From NCBI GenBank assembly GCA_963773655.1, contig CAVZBX010000001.1, positions 1,644,052-1,708,051 of the forward strand: a stretch of DNA of 64,000 bases, read 5' to 3'. Of the stretch, positions 16,631 through 26,137 are shown in pieces; the first letter of the stretch is position 1, and the number at the start of each line of letters is the position of its first letter. This DNA is from DASSQJ01 sp963773655 (GTDB lineage Bacteria; Actinomycetota; Actinomycetes; Actinomycetales; Dermatophilaceae). A program made the translations under genes and the position numbers. A model generated the notes under the pieces. The model did not search any database, had not been told where the DNA came from, and was given only the letters and a program-made list of their open reading frames with translations.

Positions 16631-17653
16631 ATGGAGCTGAGTGTCATCCGGGACGGGGACGGCCCGCGCGCCGGTCGTCGGGTCGTCGTGACCGGGGGCG
16701 CCGGCTTCCTCGGCAGCCACCTGTGCACGCGGCTGCTCGACGACGGCGCCGACGTGGTGGTCCTGGACAACCTCGTCACCGGCAGTCCCGCCAACCTCTC
16801 GCACGTGCTCCCCGACCCCCGGCTGCGTCTGCTCAACTGCGACGTCACCGACTTCCTCCACGTCCCGGGCCCGGTCGACCTCGTCCTGCACTTCGCCAGC
16901 CCCGCCTCCCCCGTCGACTACCTCCGCATCCCGCTCGAGACGCTGAAGGTGGGCTCGATCGGCACCTGGCACGCCCTCGGCCTGGCCAAGGAGAAGGGGG
17001 CCCGGTTCGTCCTCGCCTCCACCTCCGAGGTGTACGGCGACCCCCAGTGCCACCCGCAGCCGGAGACCTACTGGGGGCACGTGAACCCGATCGGTCCCCG
17101 CGGGGTGTACGACGAGGGCAAGCGGTTCGGGGAGGCGATGACCACCGCCTACCGGGAGCACGAGGGGGTCGACACGGGCATCGTGCGGATCTTCAACACC
17201 TACGGGCCGAGGATGCGGCCCCACGACGGTCGCGCCATCCCCACCTTCATCCGGCAGGCCCTCCTGGGCGAGCCGCTCACGGTGGCCGGGGACGGCAGCC
17301 AGACCCGTTCGGTGTGCTTCGTCGACGACCTGGTCCGCGGGATCCTCGGCTTCGCCGACACCGACCACCCCGGCCCGGTCAACCTGGGCAACCCCGAGGA
17401 GCTCACGGTCCGCCGGATCGCCGAGGACGTCCTCCGGTGCGTGGGGTCGTCCTCGGCGATCGAGGCCGTCGACCTGCCCGTCGACGACCCCAAGGTCCGG
17501 CGACCCGACACCACCCTGGCCCGCACCCTCCTCGGCTGGGAGCCGGCCGTGCCGTGGGCGACCGGCCTGGAGCGCACCGTGGAGTGGTTCCGTCAGCTCC
17601 CCGTGGAGGAGCTCGCCTCCGCGCCGCAGCTGGCGGGGGCCCCCTCGGCCTGA
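16631..17653 (+). CDS. NAD-dependent sugar epimerase, UDP-glucuronate decarboxylase-like
   Basis: A 340-residue extended short-chain dehydrogenase. The Rossmann motif VVTGGAGFLGSHL is at about residues 19-31, the catalytic Tyr-Lys is in YDEGKRFGE, and STSEVYGDP and RIFNTYGPRM are characteristic of UDP-xylose synthase (UXS), which decarboxylates UDP-glucuronate to UDP-xylose. Good Shine-Dalgarno GGAGGAG just upstream of the ATG. It is convergent with the heptose/glycosyltransferase operon and overlaps its last gene by 61 bases at the 3' ends. It probably supplies a nucleotide sugar to the same glycan. Another sugar-nucleotide epimerase role (for example HldD-like) is less likely from the motifs. 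Confidence 0.85.
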   Translation: MELSVIRDGDGPRAGRRVVVTGGAGFLGSHLCTRLLDDGADVVVLDNLVTGSPANLSHVLPDPRLRLLNCDVTDFLHVPGPVDLVLHFASPASPVDYLRIPLETLKVGSIGTWHALGLAKEKGARFVLASTSEVYGDPQCHPQPETYWGHVNPIGPRGVYDEGKRFGEAMTTAYREHEGVDTGIVRIFNTYGPRMRPHDGRAIPTFIRQALLGEPLTVAGDGSQTRSVCFVDDLVRGILGFADTDHPGPVNLGNPEELTVRRIAEDVLRCVGSSSAIEAVDLPVDDPKVRRPDTTLARTLLGWEPAVPWATGLERTVEWFRQLPVEELASAPQLAGAPSA

Positions 17654-18582
17654 GCCCCGTCGAGGAGCTCGTTCGCCGCGGCGAGCACCTCCTCGACGGT
17701 GACGCGTGCCAGCCTCGGGTCGAGGCGGGCGCCGTTGGCGTCGCCGGGCCGGCCGGACGCCGGCTCCGCGTGCCAGAGCACCCGGTGGAGGTGGGCGTCG
17801 ATCCGCGGCCCCCAGAGGGCGGGTGACACCGGACCGAAGAGCGTCACCGAGGGCGTCCCGTAGGCCGTCGCGACGTGGGCGACGCCGGTGTCGGAGGACA
17901 GCAGCAGGTCGGAACCGGCGACCAGTGCGGCCAGGGCGGGCAGGTCGTCGCGCCCGGTCCGGTCCTGCGCCCCCGCGCGCACCAGCGGACGTGCGAGGTC
18001 GGCCTCGGCGGCCGTCCCCGTCACCACCACCGGTCTCCCCCGGCCGACCAGTGCCGCCACCACCTCGGCCCACCGCTCCAGCGGCCACCGGCGCGCCGGG
18101 GCCGACGCCCCGGGGTGCACGAGGACTGCGCCGTTCCCGGGCTCCCCGCCTCCCAGCCGCAGGTCCCGGGGGTCCGCGACCGGGCCGAGGGTCCGCACCA
18201 GACGGACCCAGCGGTCGACCTCGTGCTCGTCCTCCCTCCACTCCGGCCCCGTGACGTGGCCGGCGCCCGGGCAGCGGAAGCCGAGGAGCGCCGCGGCCCC
18301 GGTCGCCCGGAGCAGCCGGTGGCTCGCCGGACCGCGGCCGTGGAGGTCCACGGCGAGGTCCGGCGCCCGGTCGACGGGCAACGGCTGCGCCAGGCCGGTC
18401 GCCGGGACGGTGCCGTCGACGAGGCCGAGGTCGCAGAACCACGTCCCCAGCGCCGGCGGTGCCGCCAGGAGGATGCGGTGGCCCGGGTACGCCCGCCGGA
18501 GCCCGCGCAGCGCGGGGACGGCGGTGAGCAGGTCGCCCAGGCCGAGCGCCCGGAGGACCAGGACCTCGGGAGCGCCGGTCAC
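17593..18582 (-). CDS. GT9 glycosyltransferase (heptosyltransferase family)
   Basis: A 329-residue GT-B protein. The N-terminus EVLVLRALGLGDLLTAVPAL and the C-terminal donor-site segment LLLSSDTGVAHVATAYGTPSVTLFGP are hallmarks of the ADP-heptose:LPS heptosyltransferase family (GT9), and VHPGASAPARRWPLERWAEV fits too. It would transfer a heptose from ADP-heptose to a growing glycan at the cytoplasmic face. GTG start overlaps the SDR stop (GTGA), and it is the last gene of the operon. Its 3' end overlaps the convergent epimerase gene. The actual donor is inferred from gmhA/hldE/gmhB in the same operon. Confidence 0.88.
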   Translation of the reverse strand: MTGAPEVLVLRALGLGDLLTAVPALRGLRRAYPGHRILLAAPPALGTWFCDLGLVDGTVPATGLAQPLPVDRAPDLAVDLHGRGPASHRLLRATGAAALLGFRCPGAGHVTGPEWREDEHEVDRWVRLVRTLGPVADPRDLRLGGGEPGNGAVLVHPGASAPARRWPLERWAEVVAALVGRGRPVVVTGTAAEADLARPLVRAGAQDRTGRDDLPALAALVAGSDLLLSSDTGVAHVATAYGTPSVTLFGPVSPALWGPRIDAHLHRVLWHAEPASGRPGDANGARLDPRLARVTVEEVLAAANELLDGAQAEGAPASCGAEASSSTGS

Positions 18583-19304
18583 GGCCAGGACGGCTCGGTC
18601 GAGGTCGCGACGACGAGCTCGCGGATCTCGCAGTCCCCCGGCTGGCTCAGCACGGTGAGCACGGTCGCCGCGACGTCGGCCGGGTCGTTGAGGGCGGCGT
18701 CGGGTCCGGGCTTGTACTGCTCGGTCCGGCCGTCGAAGAACCCGGTGCGCATCCCGCCGGGCACGAGCATCGTCACCCGCACCCGGCCGGCCAGCTCGAT
18801 GGCCAGGGCGCGGGTGAAGCCGACGACGCCGAACTTGGAGGCGCAGTACGCGGTCGCGTCCCCCGCCGGCCGCAGGCCCAGCGTCGACCCGACGGTGATG
18901 ACCGTGCCGTGCCGGTCGATCAGGTGCGGCAGCGCAGCGCGCACGACGGCCGCGGTGCCCAGCAGGTTCACCTTGAGCACACGGTCCCAGGCCTGCGCCT
19001 CCACCTCCCCGAGCGGCCCGCAGGCGTCGACCCCCGCGGCGGTGACGACCGCGTCGGGCGGGCCCACCCGCTCCACCAGCTCCCCGACCGCCGCCGCGGC
19101 GGCGTCGGTGTCGGCGAGGTCGGCGCGCACGTGGGGCACGTCGACCTCCGGGGCGGCGACGTCGATGACGGCCGGTGTCCCGCCGGCCTTGTCGACGGCC
19201 GCGACCACCGCGGCCCCGAGCCCTCGGGCCCCTCCGGTGACGAAGACCGTGCCGGGGCCCGAGCCGCGGGGGTCGGTGGCGGGACGGTGGGTGGTGTCGC
19301 TCAT
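18579..19304 (-). CDS. Short-chain dehydrogenase/reductase
   Basis: A 241-residue classical SDR. The cofactor motif TGGARGLG is near residue 23, the NAG-equivalent is TAAGVD, the catalytic Ser is in TVGSTLG, and YCASK supplies the Tyr and Lys. The substrate-side loop contains MLVPGGMRTGFFDG. ATG overlaps the hldE stop by four bases (ATGA), so it is tightly coupled to heptose synthesis. It may oxidise or reduce a sugar intermediate. It is not HldD, which is an extended SDR. Substrate unknown. Confidence 0.85.
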   Translation of the reverse strand: MSDTTHRPATDPRGSGPGTVFVTGGARGLGAAVVAAVDKAGGTPAVIDVAAPEVDVPHVRADLADTDAAAAAVGELVERVGPPDAVVTAAGVDACGPLGEVEAQAWDRVLKVNLLGTAAVVRAALPHLIDRHGTVITVGSTLGLRPAGDATAYCASKFGVVGFTRALAIELAGRVRVTMLVPGGMRTGFFDGRTEQYKPGPDAALNDPADVAATVLTVLSQPGDCEIRELVVATSTEPSWP

Positions 19305-20722
19305 CTGGATGCTCCTCGGGTCGTGGACGAAAGGATGGCGGTCGTCGACCGCCCGGACAGGTAGGGAAGGAGGACCGTGCGGCCGCCCCACGAGCGGACC
19401 AGCCGGGACTCGGGGAGGTCGGAGCCCTCGTAGTCGCCGCCCTTGACCCAGATGTCCGGGCGGATCCGGCGCAGCGCCTCGTCGGGGACGTCCTCGTCGA
19501 AGACGACGACCGCGTCGACGCAGCGCAGGCCACGCAGGACGGTCGCCCGGTCCTCGCTGGTGGTCACGGGACGCCCCGGGCCCTTGAGCCGAGCCACCGA
19601 GGCGTCGGAGTTCAGCAGGACGACGAGGGCGTCGCCGAGGCCGCGGGCGGCCTCGAGGGTGGCGACGTGCCCGGCGTGCAGCACGTCGAAGCACCCTCCC
19701 GTCGCGACGACGGTGCCACCGCGCTCCCGCACGGCGGTGACGACGTCGACCGCCGCGGTCGACGCCTCCGCGCGGGGGGCCGGGCGCCGGCGGTCCGGGC
19801 GCCGGCGGTCCGGGGTCGGCCGGTCCGGCGACACCTCCGGTACCCGCCAGGCCGAGGCGCCGCCGGAGGCGACGAACTCGGCGGCCGACCGCACCGCCTC
19901 GCCGACGGCCTCGCTCGCCGTCCGGCCCGCCGCCAGGGCCACCGCGGCGGCCGCGGTGAAGCTGTCGCCGGCGCCGCAGGGGTCCCCCTCGGCCGGCGCA
20001 GCGGGGACGAGCGTCGGCTCCCCCGCGGTGGTGCCCAGCCAGGCGCCCTGCGCACCGTCGGTGACGGCGACGGCCCGGGCCCCCCAGTGGCGCACCAGCC
20101 CCGCCGCCAGGGCGTCACCGGGCTCCCCGTCGGCGCCGAGCCGGGCCCGGGCCTCGGTGAGGTTGGGGGTGACGAGGGCACAGCCCGGCACCGGCTCCGC
20201 GCCCCGCGGGTGCGGGTCCCAGACGACCGGCGCCCTGGGCGCCCGGCGCCCCAGCAGGCTGCGCAGCTGCGGGTGGGCCGACGTCCCGGCGCCGTAGCAC
20301 GAGACGACGACCGTGGCCGCGTCGAGGAGCAGGGGCTCCACCTCGTCCGGGAACGACCCGAGCGGTCGCCCGGAGCCTCCCTGGTCGATCCGGGCGACCG
20401 AGTGCGTCCCGACCCGCAGCCGGGTCTTCACCCTGGTGCCGCCGTCGTGGCCGCCGGCCAGGAGGCGCACGCCGAAGGCCTCGAGCACGCGGCGCAGCAG
20501 CCGTCCCTCCTCGTCGTCGGCGACGGGGGCCACCAGCGTGGTCCGGTGCCCGGCGGCGGCACAGACCAACGCCGTGAGGCCGGCGCCACCGGCACCGACG
20601 AGCACCTCGTCGACGTCGACGACGGGCGCCGGGGCGTCGGGGCAGACCCGCTCGACCCGGCCGTGCACGTCGCGGTCGAGGACCAGGTCCCCGACGACCA
20701 CGACGTCGTCGACGCCGCTCAC
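19301..20722 (-). CDS. hldE: Bifunctional heptose kinase/adenylyltransferase HldE
   Basis: A 473-residue two-domain protein. The N-terminal PfkB kinase domain (about residues 1-300) has GDLVLDRDVHG near the start and the anion-hole motif GDPCGAGDSF. A short Arg/Pro-rich linker with a repeated RRRPDRRRP segment follows. The C-terminal nucleotidyltransferase domain (about 345-473) has GCFDVLHAGHV (HxGH) and WVKGGDYEG. E. coli HldE has the same order. It phosphorylates D-glycero-D-manno-heptose 7-phosphate at C1 and, after GmhB, adds AMP to give ADP-heptose. GTG start overlaps gmhA (GTGA). Unusual in a Gram-positive lineage. Confidence 0.92.
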   Translation of the reverse strand: MSGVDDVVVVGDLVLDRDVHGRVERVCPDAPAPVVDVDEVLVGAGGAGLTALVCAAAGHRTTLVAPVADDEEGRLLRRVLEAFGVRLLAGGHDGGTRVKTRLRVGTHSVARIDQGGSGRPLGSFPDEVEPLLLDAATVVVSCYGAGTSAHPQLRSLLGRRAPRAPVVWDPHPRGAEPVPGCALVTPNLTEARARLGADGEPGDALAAGLVRHWGARAVAVTDGAQGAWLGTTAGEPTLVPAAPAEGDPCGAGDSFTAAAAVALAAGRTASEAVGEAVRSAAEFVASGGASAWRVPEVSPDRPTPDRRRPDRRRPAPRAEASTAAVDVVTAVRERGGTVVATGGCFDVLHAGHVATLEAARGLGDALVVLLNSDASVARLKGPGRPVTTSEDRATVLRGLRCVDAVVVFDEDVPDEALRRIRPDIWVKGGDYEGSDLPESRLVRSWGGRTVLLPYLSGRSTTAILSSTTRGASR

Positions 20723-21324
20723 GAGCCCTGCCGGCACACCGGGCCGGCGCTCATCAGGCCCCGGGAGGCGAGCTCGTCGTCGAGCGCCGCGCAGACGGCG
20801 TGGATGGCGACGAGCTGCACCTCCTGGACCGCGGCGGTGCTGGGCGCGTCGACGACCAGCGTCCGGTCGGCGAGGCCCGCGAGCGGGTTGGGCGCCGGGC
20901 CGGTCAGGGCCCAGACCCGAAGGCCCAGCTCGTGGCCGCGCTTGGCCGCGTGGAGGATGTTGCTGCTCGACCCGCTCGTCGAGAGCAGCACGAGCACGTC
21001 ACCGGGCCGGCCGTGCGCCTCGACCTGGCGGGCGAAGACCTCCTCGGGTCCGTAGTCGTTGAGGATCGCGGTCAGGCTCGAGGTCTCCGCGCTCAGGGCG
21101 ATCCCCGAGAACGGCCGCCGGTCCCGACACCACCGGCCGACGAGCTCGGCGGTGAGGTGCTGGGCCTCCGCGGCGCTGCCGCCGTTGCCGGCGGCCAGCA
21201 GGCGCCCACCACCGGTCAGCACGCCCGCGAGCTCCTCGCCCCAGCCGCGGACCAGCTCTTCCTGGGCCTCGAGGGAGGCCAGGCCGCGGGCCAGCTCGGC
21301 GGCGTGCTCGGCGAGCCAGGACAC
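20719..21324 (-). CDS. gmhA: Sedoheptulose 7-phosphate isomerase GmhA
   Basis: A 201-residue SIS-domain protein with GNGGSAAEAQHLTAEL and LLSTSGSSSN binding the sugar phosphate and the active-site Glu/His pattern of GmhA (QVQLVAIH-type helix, here VQLVAIHAVC). It converts sedoheptulose 7-phosphate to D-glycero-D-manno-heptose 7-phosphate, the first committed step. GTG at 21324 is chosen, but the frame stays open upstream into the glycosyltransferase gene, whose own end is unclear because of frameshifts. Operon partner of hldE. Confidence 0.88.
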   Translation of the reverse strand: MSWLAEHAAELARGLASLEAQEELVRGWGEELAGVLTGGGRLLAAGNGGSAAEAQHLTAELVGRWCRDRRPFSGIALSAETSSLTAILNDYGPEEVFARQVEAHGRPGDVLVLLSTSGSSSNILHAAKRGHELGLRVWALTGPAPNPLAGLADRTLVVDAPSTAAVQEVQLVAIHAVCAALDDELASRGLMSAGPVCRQGS

Positions 21325-22561
21325 CGAGGCCGCACCGCGCGGCGGTCCGTCCGCGTGCCGGCGCCGGCGGACCAGCTCGCGCGAGCAGCTCCTCGGTGCC
21401 GCGCGCCACGACGTCCCAGTCGAAGCGCTCGACGGCGCGCCGGCGCGCTCGCTCCCCCATCCGGCGGGCGGACGCGGGGTCCCGGAGCACCGAGGCGACG
21501 GCGCGGCCGACGGCCTCGACGTCGCGGGGCGGGACGAGCAGGCCGGTGCGGCCGTTCTCGACGCTGTCGAGCAGCCCGCCCACCGCCGACCCGACGACGG
21601 CCCGCCCGGAGGCGGCTGCCTCGAGCGGCGTGATGCCGAACGGCTCGTACCAGGGGACGGCGAGGACGAGGTCGACCGAGCGGTAGACCTCGGGCATGTC
21701 CTCGTGCGGCACCTGCCCGACGAGGTGCACCCGGTCCGCGACGCCGACGTCCTCGGCCACGCGGAGCAGGCGGCGGGCCTCGCCGTCCCGGTCCAGCTCG
21801 GCCGCGGGCGGCCCGCCGACGACGACGAGGTCGGCGTCCGGCACCGCGGTCAGGGCCCGGACCGCGAGGTCGACGCCCTTGCGCTCGACGAGCCGTCCCA
21901 CGACGAGGAGGCGGCGGCCCCCGCCGTGGCGGCAGGTGCCGGGAGCAGCCGTCGCCGCGGCGTGAAGTGCTGCGTGTCGACGCCGCACGGCACGACGTCG
22001 ACGTGCCCGGTGGGCACGCCCATGGCGGCGAGCTCGGCGAGCTCGTCGGCGCACGTCGCGATGACGAGGTCCACCTCCTCGGCGACCCGGGCCTCGAGCC
22101 CGAGCCGCTCGGGCGGGCTGGTGTCGCCCGCGCCCTGGTGCCGTCGCTTGACCGTGCCGAGGGCGTGGAAGGTCTGCGCCACGGGGACACCGGCCCGCCG
22201 GCCGGCCGCCAGCGCGGCCAGCCCGGACATCCAGAAGTGGGCGTGGACGACGTCCGGGCGTCCGTGCTCGGCCCAGTCCCGCTCGATGCCCGCGGCGAGG
22301 TCGTCGACGTGGGGCAGCAGCTCGTCCTTCGGCACGGGCTCGGCGGGGCCGGCCGCGACGTTGACGACCGTGACGCCGGACGGCATCCGCACCCGGTCGG
22401 GGGCTCGCGGGTCGTCCCGCCGGGTGTACACGCTCGACGGCGTGCCCGAGCCGGACCAGGCCGGCGGCGAGCTGGGCCACGTGGACGTTCTGTCCGCCGG
22501 CGTCCGCCCCACCGAGAGCGGCGAGCGGGCTGGCGTGCTCGGAGACCATCGCGATCTTCAC
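21325..22561 (-). CDS. GT4 glycosyltransferase, frameshifted
   Basis: A GT-B retaining glycosyltransferase seen in three pieces. The N-terminal piece has MVSEHASPLAALGGADAGGQ in the first frame. The middle piece (about 22440-21950) has PDVVHAHFWMSGLAALAAG and TFHALGTVKRRH. The C-terminal piece (about 21930-21385) has LLVVGRLVERKGVDLAV and the donor-site WYEPFGITPLEAAASG. Single-base shifts lie near 22430 and 21940, and the extreme 3' end is not resolved and runs into gmhA. Closest in look to MshA/sucrose-phosphate-synthase-like GT4 enzymes. GTG start overlaps the previous gene by four bases. Probably functional with sequence errors. Donor and acceptor unknown. Confidence 0.8.
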
Positions 22562-23543
22562 GGAGCCACCTCCTTGAGGGTGCGGTCCCAGTCGGTGAGG
22601 AACCGGTCGAGGGCGAATCGGTCGAGGGCGTGGGCACGGGCGGCCAGGCCGCGTTCTCGTGCCTCGTCGGGGTCGGCGAGGAGGCGGCGGGCGCTCTCCC
22701 GCAGCAGCCCGACGTCGTTGCTCAGGACGCCGGCGGCGGGCGGCACCGACTCGGGGGCCGCGGTCGTCGCCAGCGCGAGGACGGGCAGGCCGAGGAACAT
22801 CGCCTCGACGAGCGAGAGGCCGAGGCTGGTCCACCGGTAGGGGTGGAGGTAGGCCCGGTGCCGGGCCATCGCCGTGTGCAGCCGGTCCTGCGGGAGGTCG
22901 TGGCACCGCGACCGGTCCAGCCCGGGGGCACCGCGCCGCTCGGCGAGCGCGCCCAGCTCCTCCGTGTTCATGCCGTACACGTGCACGGGCACCGACCCGG
23001 CGAGGGCGAGGACCAGGTCGGACCCGGCGACCCGCCACCGCCGCACCGGGTCGTTGACCGAGACCGCGAGGGCCGGGTCCTCACCGGTGTAGCGGTACCC
23101 GGGGTCGGGGATGCCGTGCTCGAGGACCTGGGTGGGGCGTCCGACCGCAGTCCCAGGCCATCGCGTTGAACGCGGTGACGTGCACCACCGGGACGTCCCG
23201 GAGCCGCGGGTCCTCGAGCACCGGGTGCCGGGTCGTGACCGCGCGCGCCGGGCGGCGTGTTGTGCTCGAGGTAGACGGCCGGAAGGTCACGGCCGACCGT
23301 GCGCCCGGTCCACCGCTCGACGAGGTCGACCTCGTGCGGGCGCTGGAGCACGACGACGTCGAGCTCCTCGCAGCGCAGCCGCTCCGCGGGGACCTCCCGG
23401 GCGGCGTCCGGCCAGGACCAGGACTGCGCGCGGCCGCGCCCGTCCGGGCCGCGGTCGTCGACGAGGGGCAGCACGTACTCGTGCGGGCCCTGGACCAGCG
23501 AGGTCAGGTACGAGCCGTGGACGTGCCAGACGAGCACCTTCAC
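22558..23543 (-). CDS. Glycosyltransferase (GT4-like), frameshifted
   Basis: Starts KVLVWHVHGSYLTSLVQGPH at a GTG eight bases after the GT9 stop. It continues in a second frame (about 23250-23140, VPVVHVTAFNAMAWD) and ends in a third frame with LEHGIPDPGYRYTGEDP, VPVHVYGMNTEELG and the donor-binding RWTSLGLSLVEAMFLGLPV. At least two 1-base shifts are needed, near 23250 and 23140. All three pieces are conserved glycosyltransferase sequence, so assembly indels are likelier than decay. Substrates unknown. It belongs to the heptose-glycan operon. Confidence 0.75.
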
Positions 23544-23547
23544 GAGC

Positions 23548-24610
23548 TCACCACCTCGACCGCCGCACGGTGGACCCGGTCGGCGCCTCCGGCGAGCCGC
23601 TCGCACGGCGGCGACGACCTCGTCGTCGGTGACCTGCGAGGTGCAGGGGTGCCCGGGGACCGGGCAGCTGCGGGCTCGGGTCATCCGGCACGGCGCGCCC
23701 TGGTCGCCCAGGAGGACGTGGGGCACGCCCCAGGGGCGCCAGCGCCCGGCCGGGACCGTCGGGGCGTAGACGCTGACGACCGGCGTGCCGACCGCGGCGG
23801 CGAGGTGCGCGGGCCCGGTGTTGCCGACGACGACCGCGGCGGCACCACGGAGCACGCCGGCGAGCTGCGCGAACGGTCGTCCTGCCCGTCAGGTCGGTGC
23901 CGCCGGCCGGCGTGACCGCGGCCCCCACCGGCTCCTCCCCCGGCCCGCCGGTGACGACGACCGGCCGGCCGGCCCGGTCGAGCGCCGCCGCGAACCGGCT
24001 CGCCAGGCCGCGCGCCGATCGCGCGGGCCGGGACCGAGGCGGTCGGGTGCACCACGACGTACCCCTCCGGGAGCCCCTCGGGCACGGGGACGTCGACGAC
24101 CCGCAGCCGTCCGTCGTCGCCCGGCGGCCGGCGGCGGCCGGTGGCGGCCACGAGGTCGCACATCGCCTCTACCTCGTGACCGCCCCCCTCCCCGGGTCGT
24201 CGGCGTCGCCCAGGCGACGGTGGCGCACGTCGAGGAGGGCGCCCGGCGCGGCGTCGCTCGTGCCGGACACGCGCGGCACGCCGGCCCAGCGGGCGAGCAG
24301 CGCGACGGGCAGCGGGCTCTGGTGGTAGGAGGTGAAGACGACCACCTCGTCGTACCTCCCGACCGCAGCCGCCGGAGCAGCCGGTCCAGGGCGGCCGGGT
24401 CCGCCGGGGGCGCGGGTCGCCGGCCCACGGGACGTCGGCGACGACGACCTCGTCGACGGCGGGCAGCAGCCGGGCGGCCGCCTCTCCCGCGCGGGTGACG
24501 AGCAGGTCGAGGCGCGAGGCGCCGGGGCGCAGCATCCGCAGGGCGGGCCCGCAGAGGAGGACGTCGCCCTCGCTGTCCTGGCGGACGGCGAGCACCCGGG
24601 GTCCGTGCAC
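23548..24610 (-). CDS. GT9 heptosyltransferase-like protein, frameshifted
   Basis: The N-terminus PRVLAVRQDSEGDVLLCGPA is the GT9 signature. Later pieces in other frames read YDEVVVFTSYHQSPLPVALL, GYVVVHPTASVPARAI, RPVVVTGGPGEEPVG and, near the end, VVVGNTGPAHLAAAVGTPV. The C-terminal end has a Cys-containing segment after VLLGDQGAPC. At least five single-base shifts in about 1 kb are needed. The start is GTG at 24610, six bases after the GT2-GmhB fusion stop. Second GT9 of the operon, so at least two heptose additions can be envisaged. Confidence 0.78.
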
Positions 24611-24616
24611 GGTCGC

Positions 24617-26137
24617 TCAGCCACGGCGCCACCCCAGGACCAGGTCGACGGCCGAGCGCAGGTCCGACGCGACGACCGGGGGCCGCTCGACCTCCGCGGC
24701 CAGGGTGGCCGCGGTCGGGACGAGCACGCTGCGGGCACCCGCAGCCCGGGCTGCCTCGACGTCGGCGCCGATGTCGCCGATGACGACACACTCCTCGGGC
24801 CGCACGCCGAGGTCGGCCGCCGCGGCCCGCACCAGCCCTGCCGCCGGCTTGCGGCAGCCGCAGCCGTCGTCCGGGGCGTGGGGGCAGACCTGCCACGTGG
24901 TGAAGGGACCGAGGAGGCCCTCGATCCTCCGGTTCACCGCGGCCACCTGCCCGGGGGTGAGCAGCGCACGGCCGATGCCGGACTGGTTGGTGACGACGCC
25001 GAGGCGCAGCCCGGCCGCACGGGCCCGGTCCAGTGCCTCGGACGCCCCGGGCACCGGGTCGACGGCGTCCGGGTCACCGTTGTACGGGACGTCGTGCACA
25101 AGGGTCCCGTCGCGGTCGAGGAGCAGCGCGCGGACCGGCGCGGACCACGGCTGGGCGGACCGGTGCCGCCACGCCCCGCGCAGCCGGTGGACCACCGCCG
25201 CGGGCGGGATCGCGACACTGGTCCACAGCATGGTGAGCACCTCGTCGGCGGTGCGCGGGCCGGGGGCGATCCGGCACCGGGCGAAGTCGGCGACGGCCAG
25301 GCCGGCCACCGCGGCCGAGCCGAGCGCGACCGCCCGTGCCGCCCGGCTGCGACGGCTCGCGGGGGCGCACGCGAGCGCGAGGCCCTCGGCGACGACGGTG
25401 GCGACGTGCCAGCCCAGCCGTCCGGACCCCGTCTCGGCCCGCTGCCGCCAGCGCCGGCCGTGCAGGCGCCGCATCAGCGCGTCGTCGGCGTTGCCGCGCT
25501 GGACGTCCACGCTGACCGCACGGCCGGCGGGGCGCACCGGGTGCAGGACGGTCCGGTCGCCGACGACGAGCTCCCAGCCGGCGTCCCGGACGCGCAGCGC
25601 GAGGTCGGCGTCCTCCCGGAACGCCCGGGGGAACCGCTCGTCGAAGCCCTCGACCTCGAGCAGGGCCGTGCGCCGGTAGGCCATGTCGGCCGTGGCCCAG
25701 CGGGCGTGCTGGAGCCCGGCCGTGGAGCGTTCCCAGTCGGTCGGACGCCGGCTGGCCGTGGGCACCGACACCCGCCCCTGGACGCCGCCCGTCGTGGCGT
25801 CGACGGCGCGCAGGTCGGCCGCCAGCGCCCGCGGCCAGCCCTTCGGCACCAGCACGTCGTCGTCGAGGAAGACCACCCACTCGGTGCGGAGCTGCCGCCA
25901 GCCGAGGTTCCGTGCCGCCGCCGGGCCGCGGCCACCGCTGCGGACCACGCGCAGGGAGAGGCCCCCGGCGAGGTCGGGCAGGTCCAGGGTCCCGGGGTCG
26001 CCGGGGCGGTCGTCGACGACGACCACCTCCCGCGGGGACGGCCCGTCCGCCACCGCGTCGGCGAGCCCGCTCAGCAGCGCGGCGAGGCTCGGCCGGCCCA
26101 CGGTGGGCACGACGACGGCCCAGTCGGAAGCGCTCAC
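24617..26137 (-). CDS. GT2 glycosyltransferase fused to GmhB-type heptose-bisphosphate phosphatase
   Basis: A 506-residue protein in one uninterrupted frame. Residues 1-230 form a GT2 domain (WAVVVPTVGRPSLAALL, VVVDDRPGD, WVVFLDDDVLVPKGW with the DxD-type acidic motif, FREDADLALRV). A hydrophobic linker region (about 250-330) follows. Residues about 338-500 form a HAD phosphatase with LLLDRDGTLV, VVTNQSGIGR, the zinc-binding CPHAPDDGCGCRKP (about 415) and VVIGDIGADVEAA, all GmhB features. The HAD domain would remove the C7 phosphate of heptose 1,7-bisphosphate, completing GmhA-HldE-GmhB. GTG start overlaps the carbamoyltransferase stop (GTGA). I do not know of this fusion as a standard arrangement. 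Confidence 0.88.
   Translation of the reverse strand: MSASDWAVVVPTVGRPSLAALLSGLADAVADGPSPREVVVVDDRPGDPGTLDLPDLAGGLSLRVVRSGGRGPAAARNLGWRQLRTEWVVFLDDDVLVPKGWPRALAADLRAVDATTGGVQGRVSVPTASRRPTDWERSTAGLQHARWATADMAYRRTALLEVEGFDERFPRAFREDADLALRVRDAGWELVVGDRTVLHPVRPAGRAVSVDVQRGNADDALMRRLHGRRWRQRAETGSGRLGWHVATVVAEGLALACAPASRRSRAARAVALGSAAVAGLAVADFARCRIAPGPRTADEVLTMLWTSVAIPPAAVVHRLRGAWRHRSAQPWSAPVRALLLDRDGTLVHDVPYNGDPDAVDPVPGASEALDRARAAGLRLGVVTNQSGIGRALLTPGQVAAVNRRIEGLLGPFTTWQVCPHAPDDGCGCRKPAAGLVRAAAADLGVRPEECVVIGDIGADVEAARAAGARSVLVPTAATLAAEVERPPVVASDLRSAVDLVLGWRRG

Noticed and set aside
16631..17653. Epimerase gene as the missing heptose epimerase HldD
   Set aside because: STSEVYGDP and NTYGPRM motifs fit the UDP-glucuronate decarboxylase group better; a tree with HldD and UXS sequences would decide.
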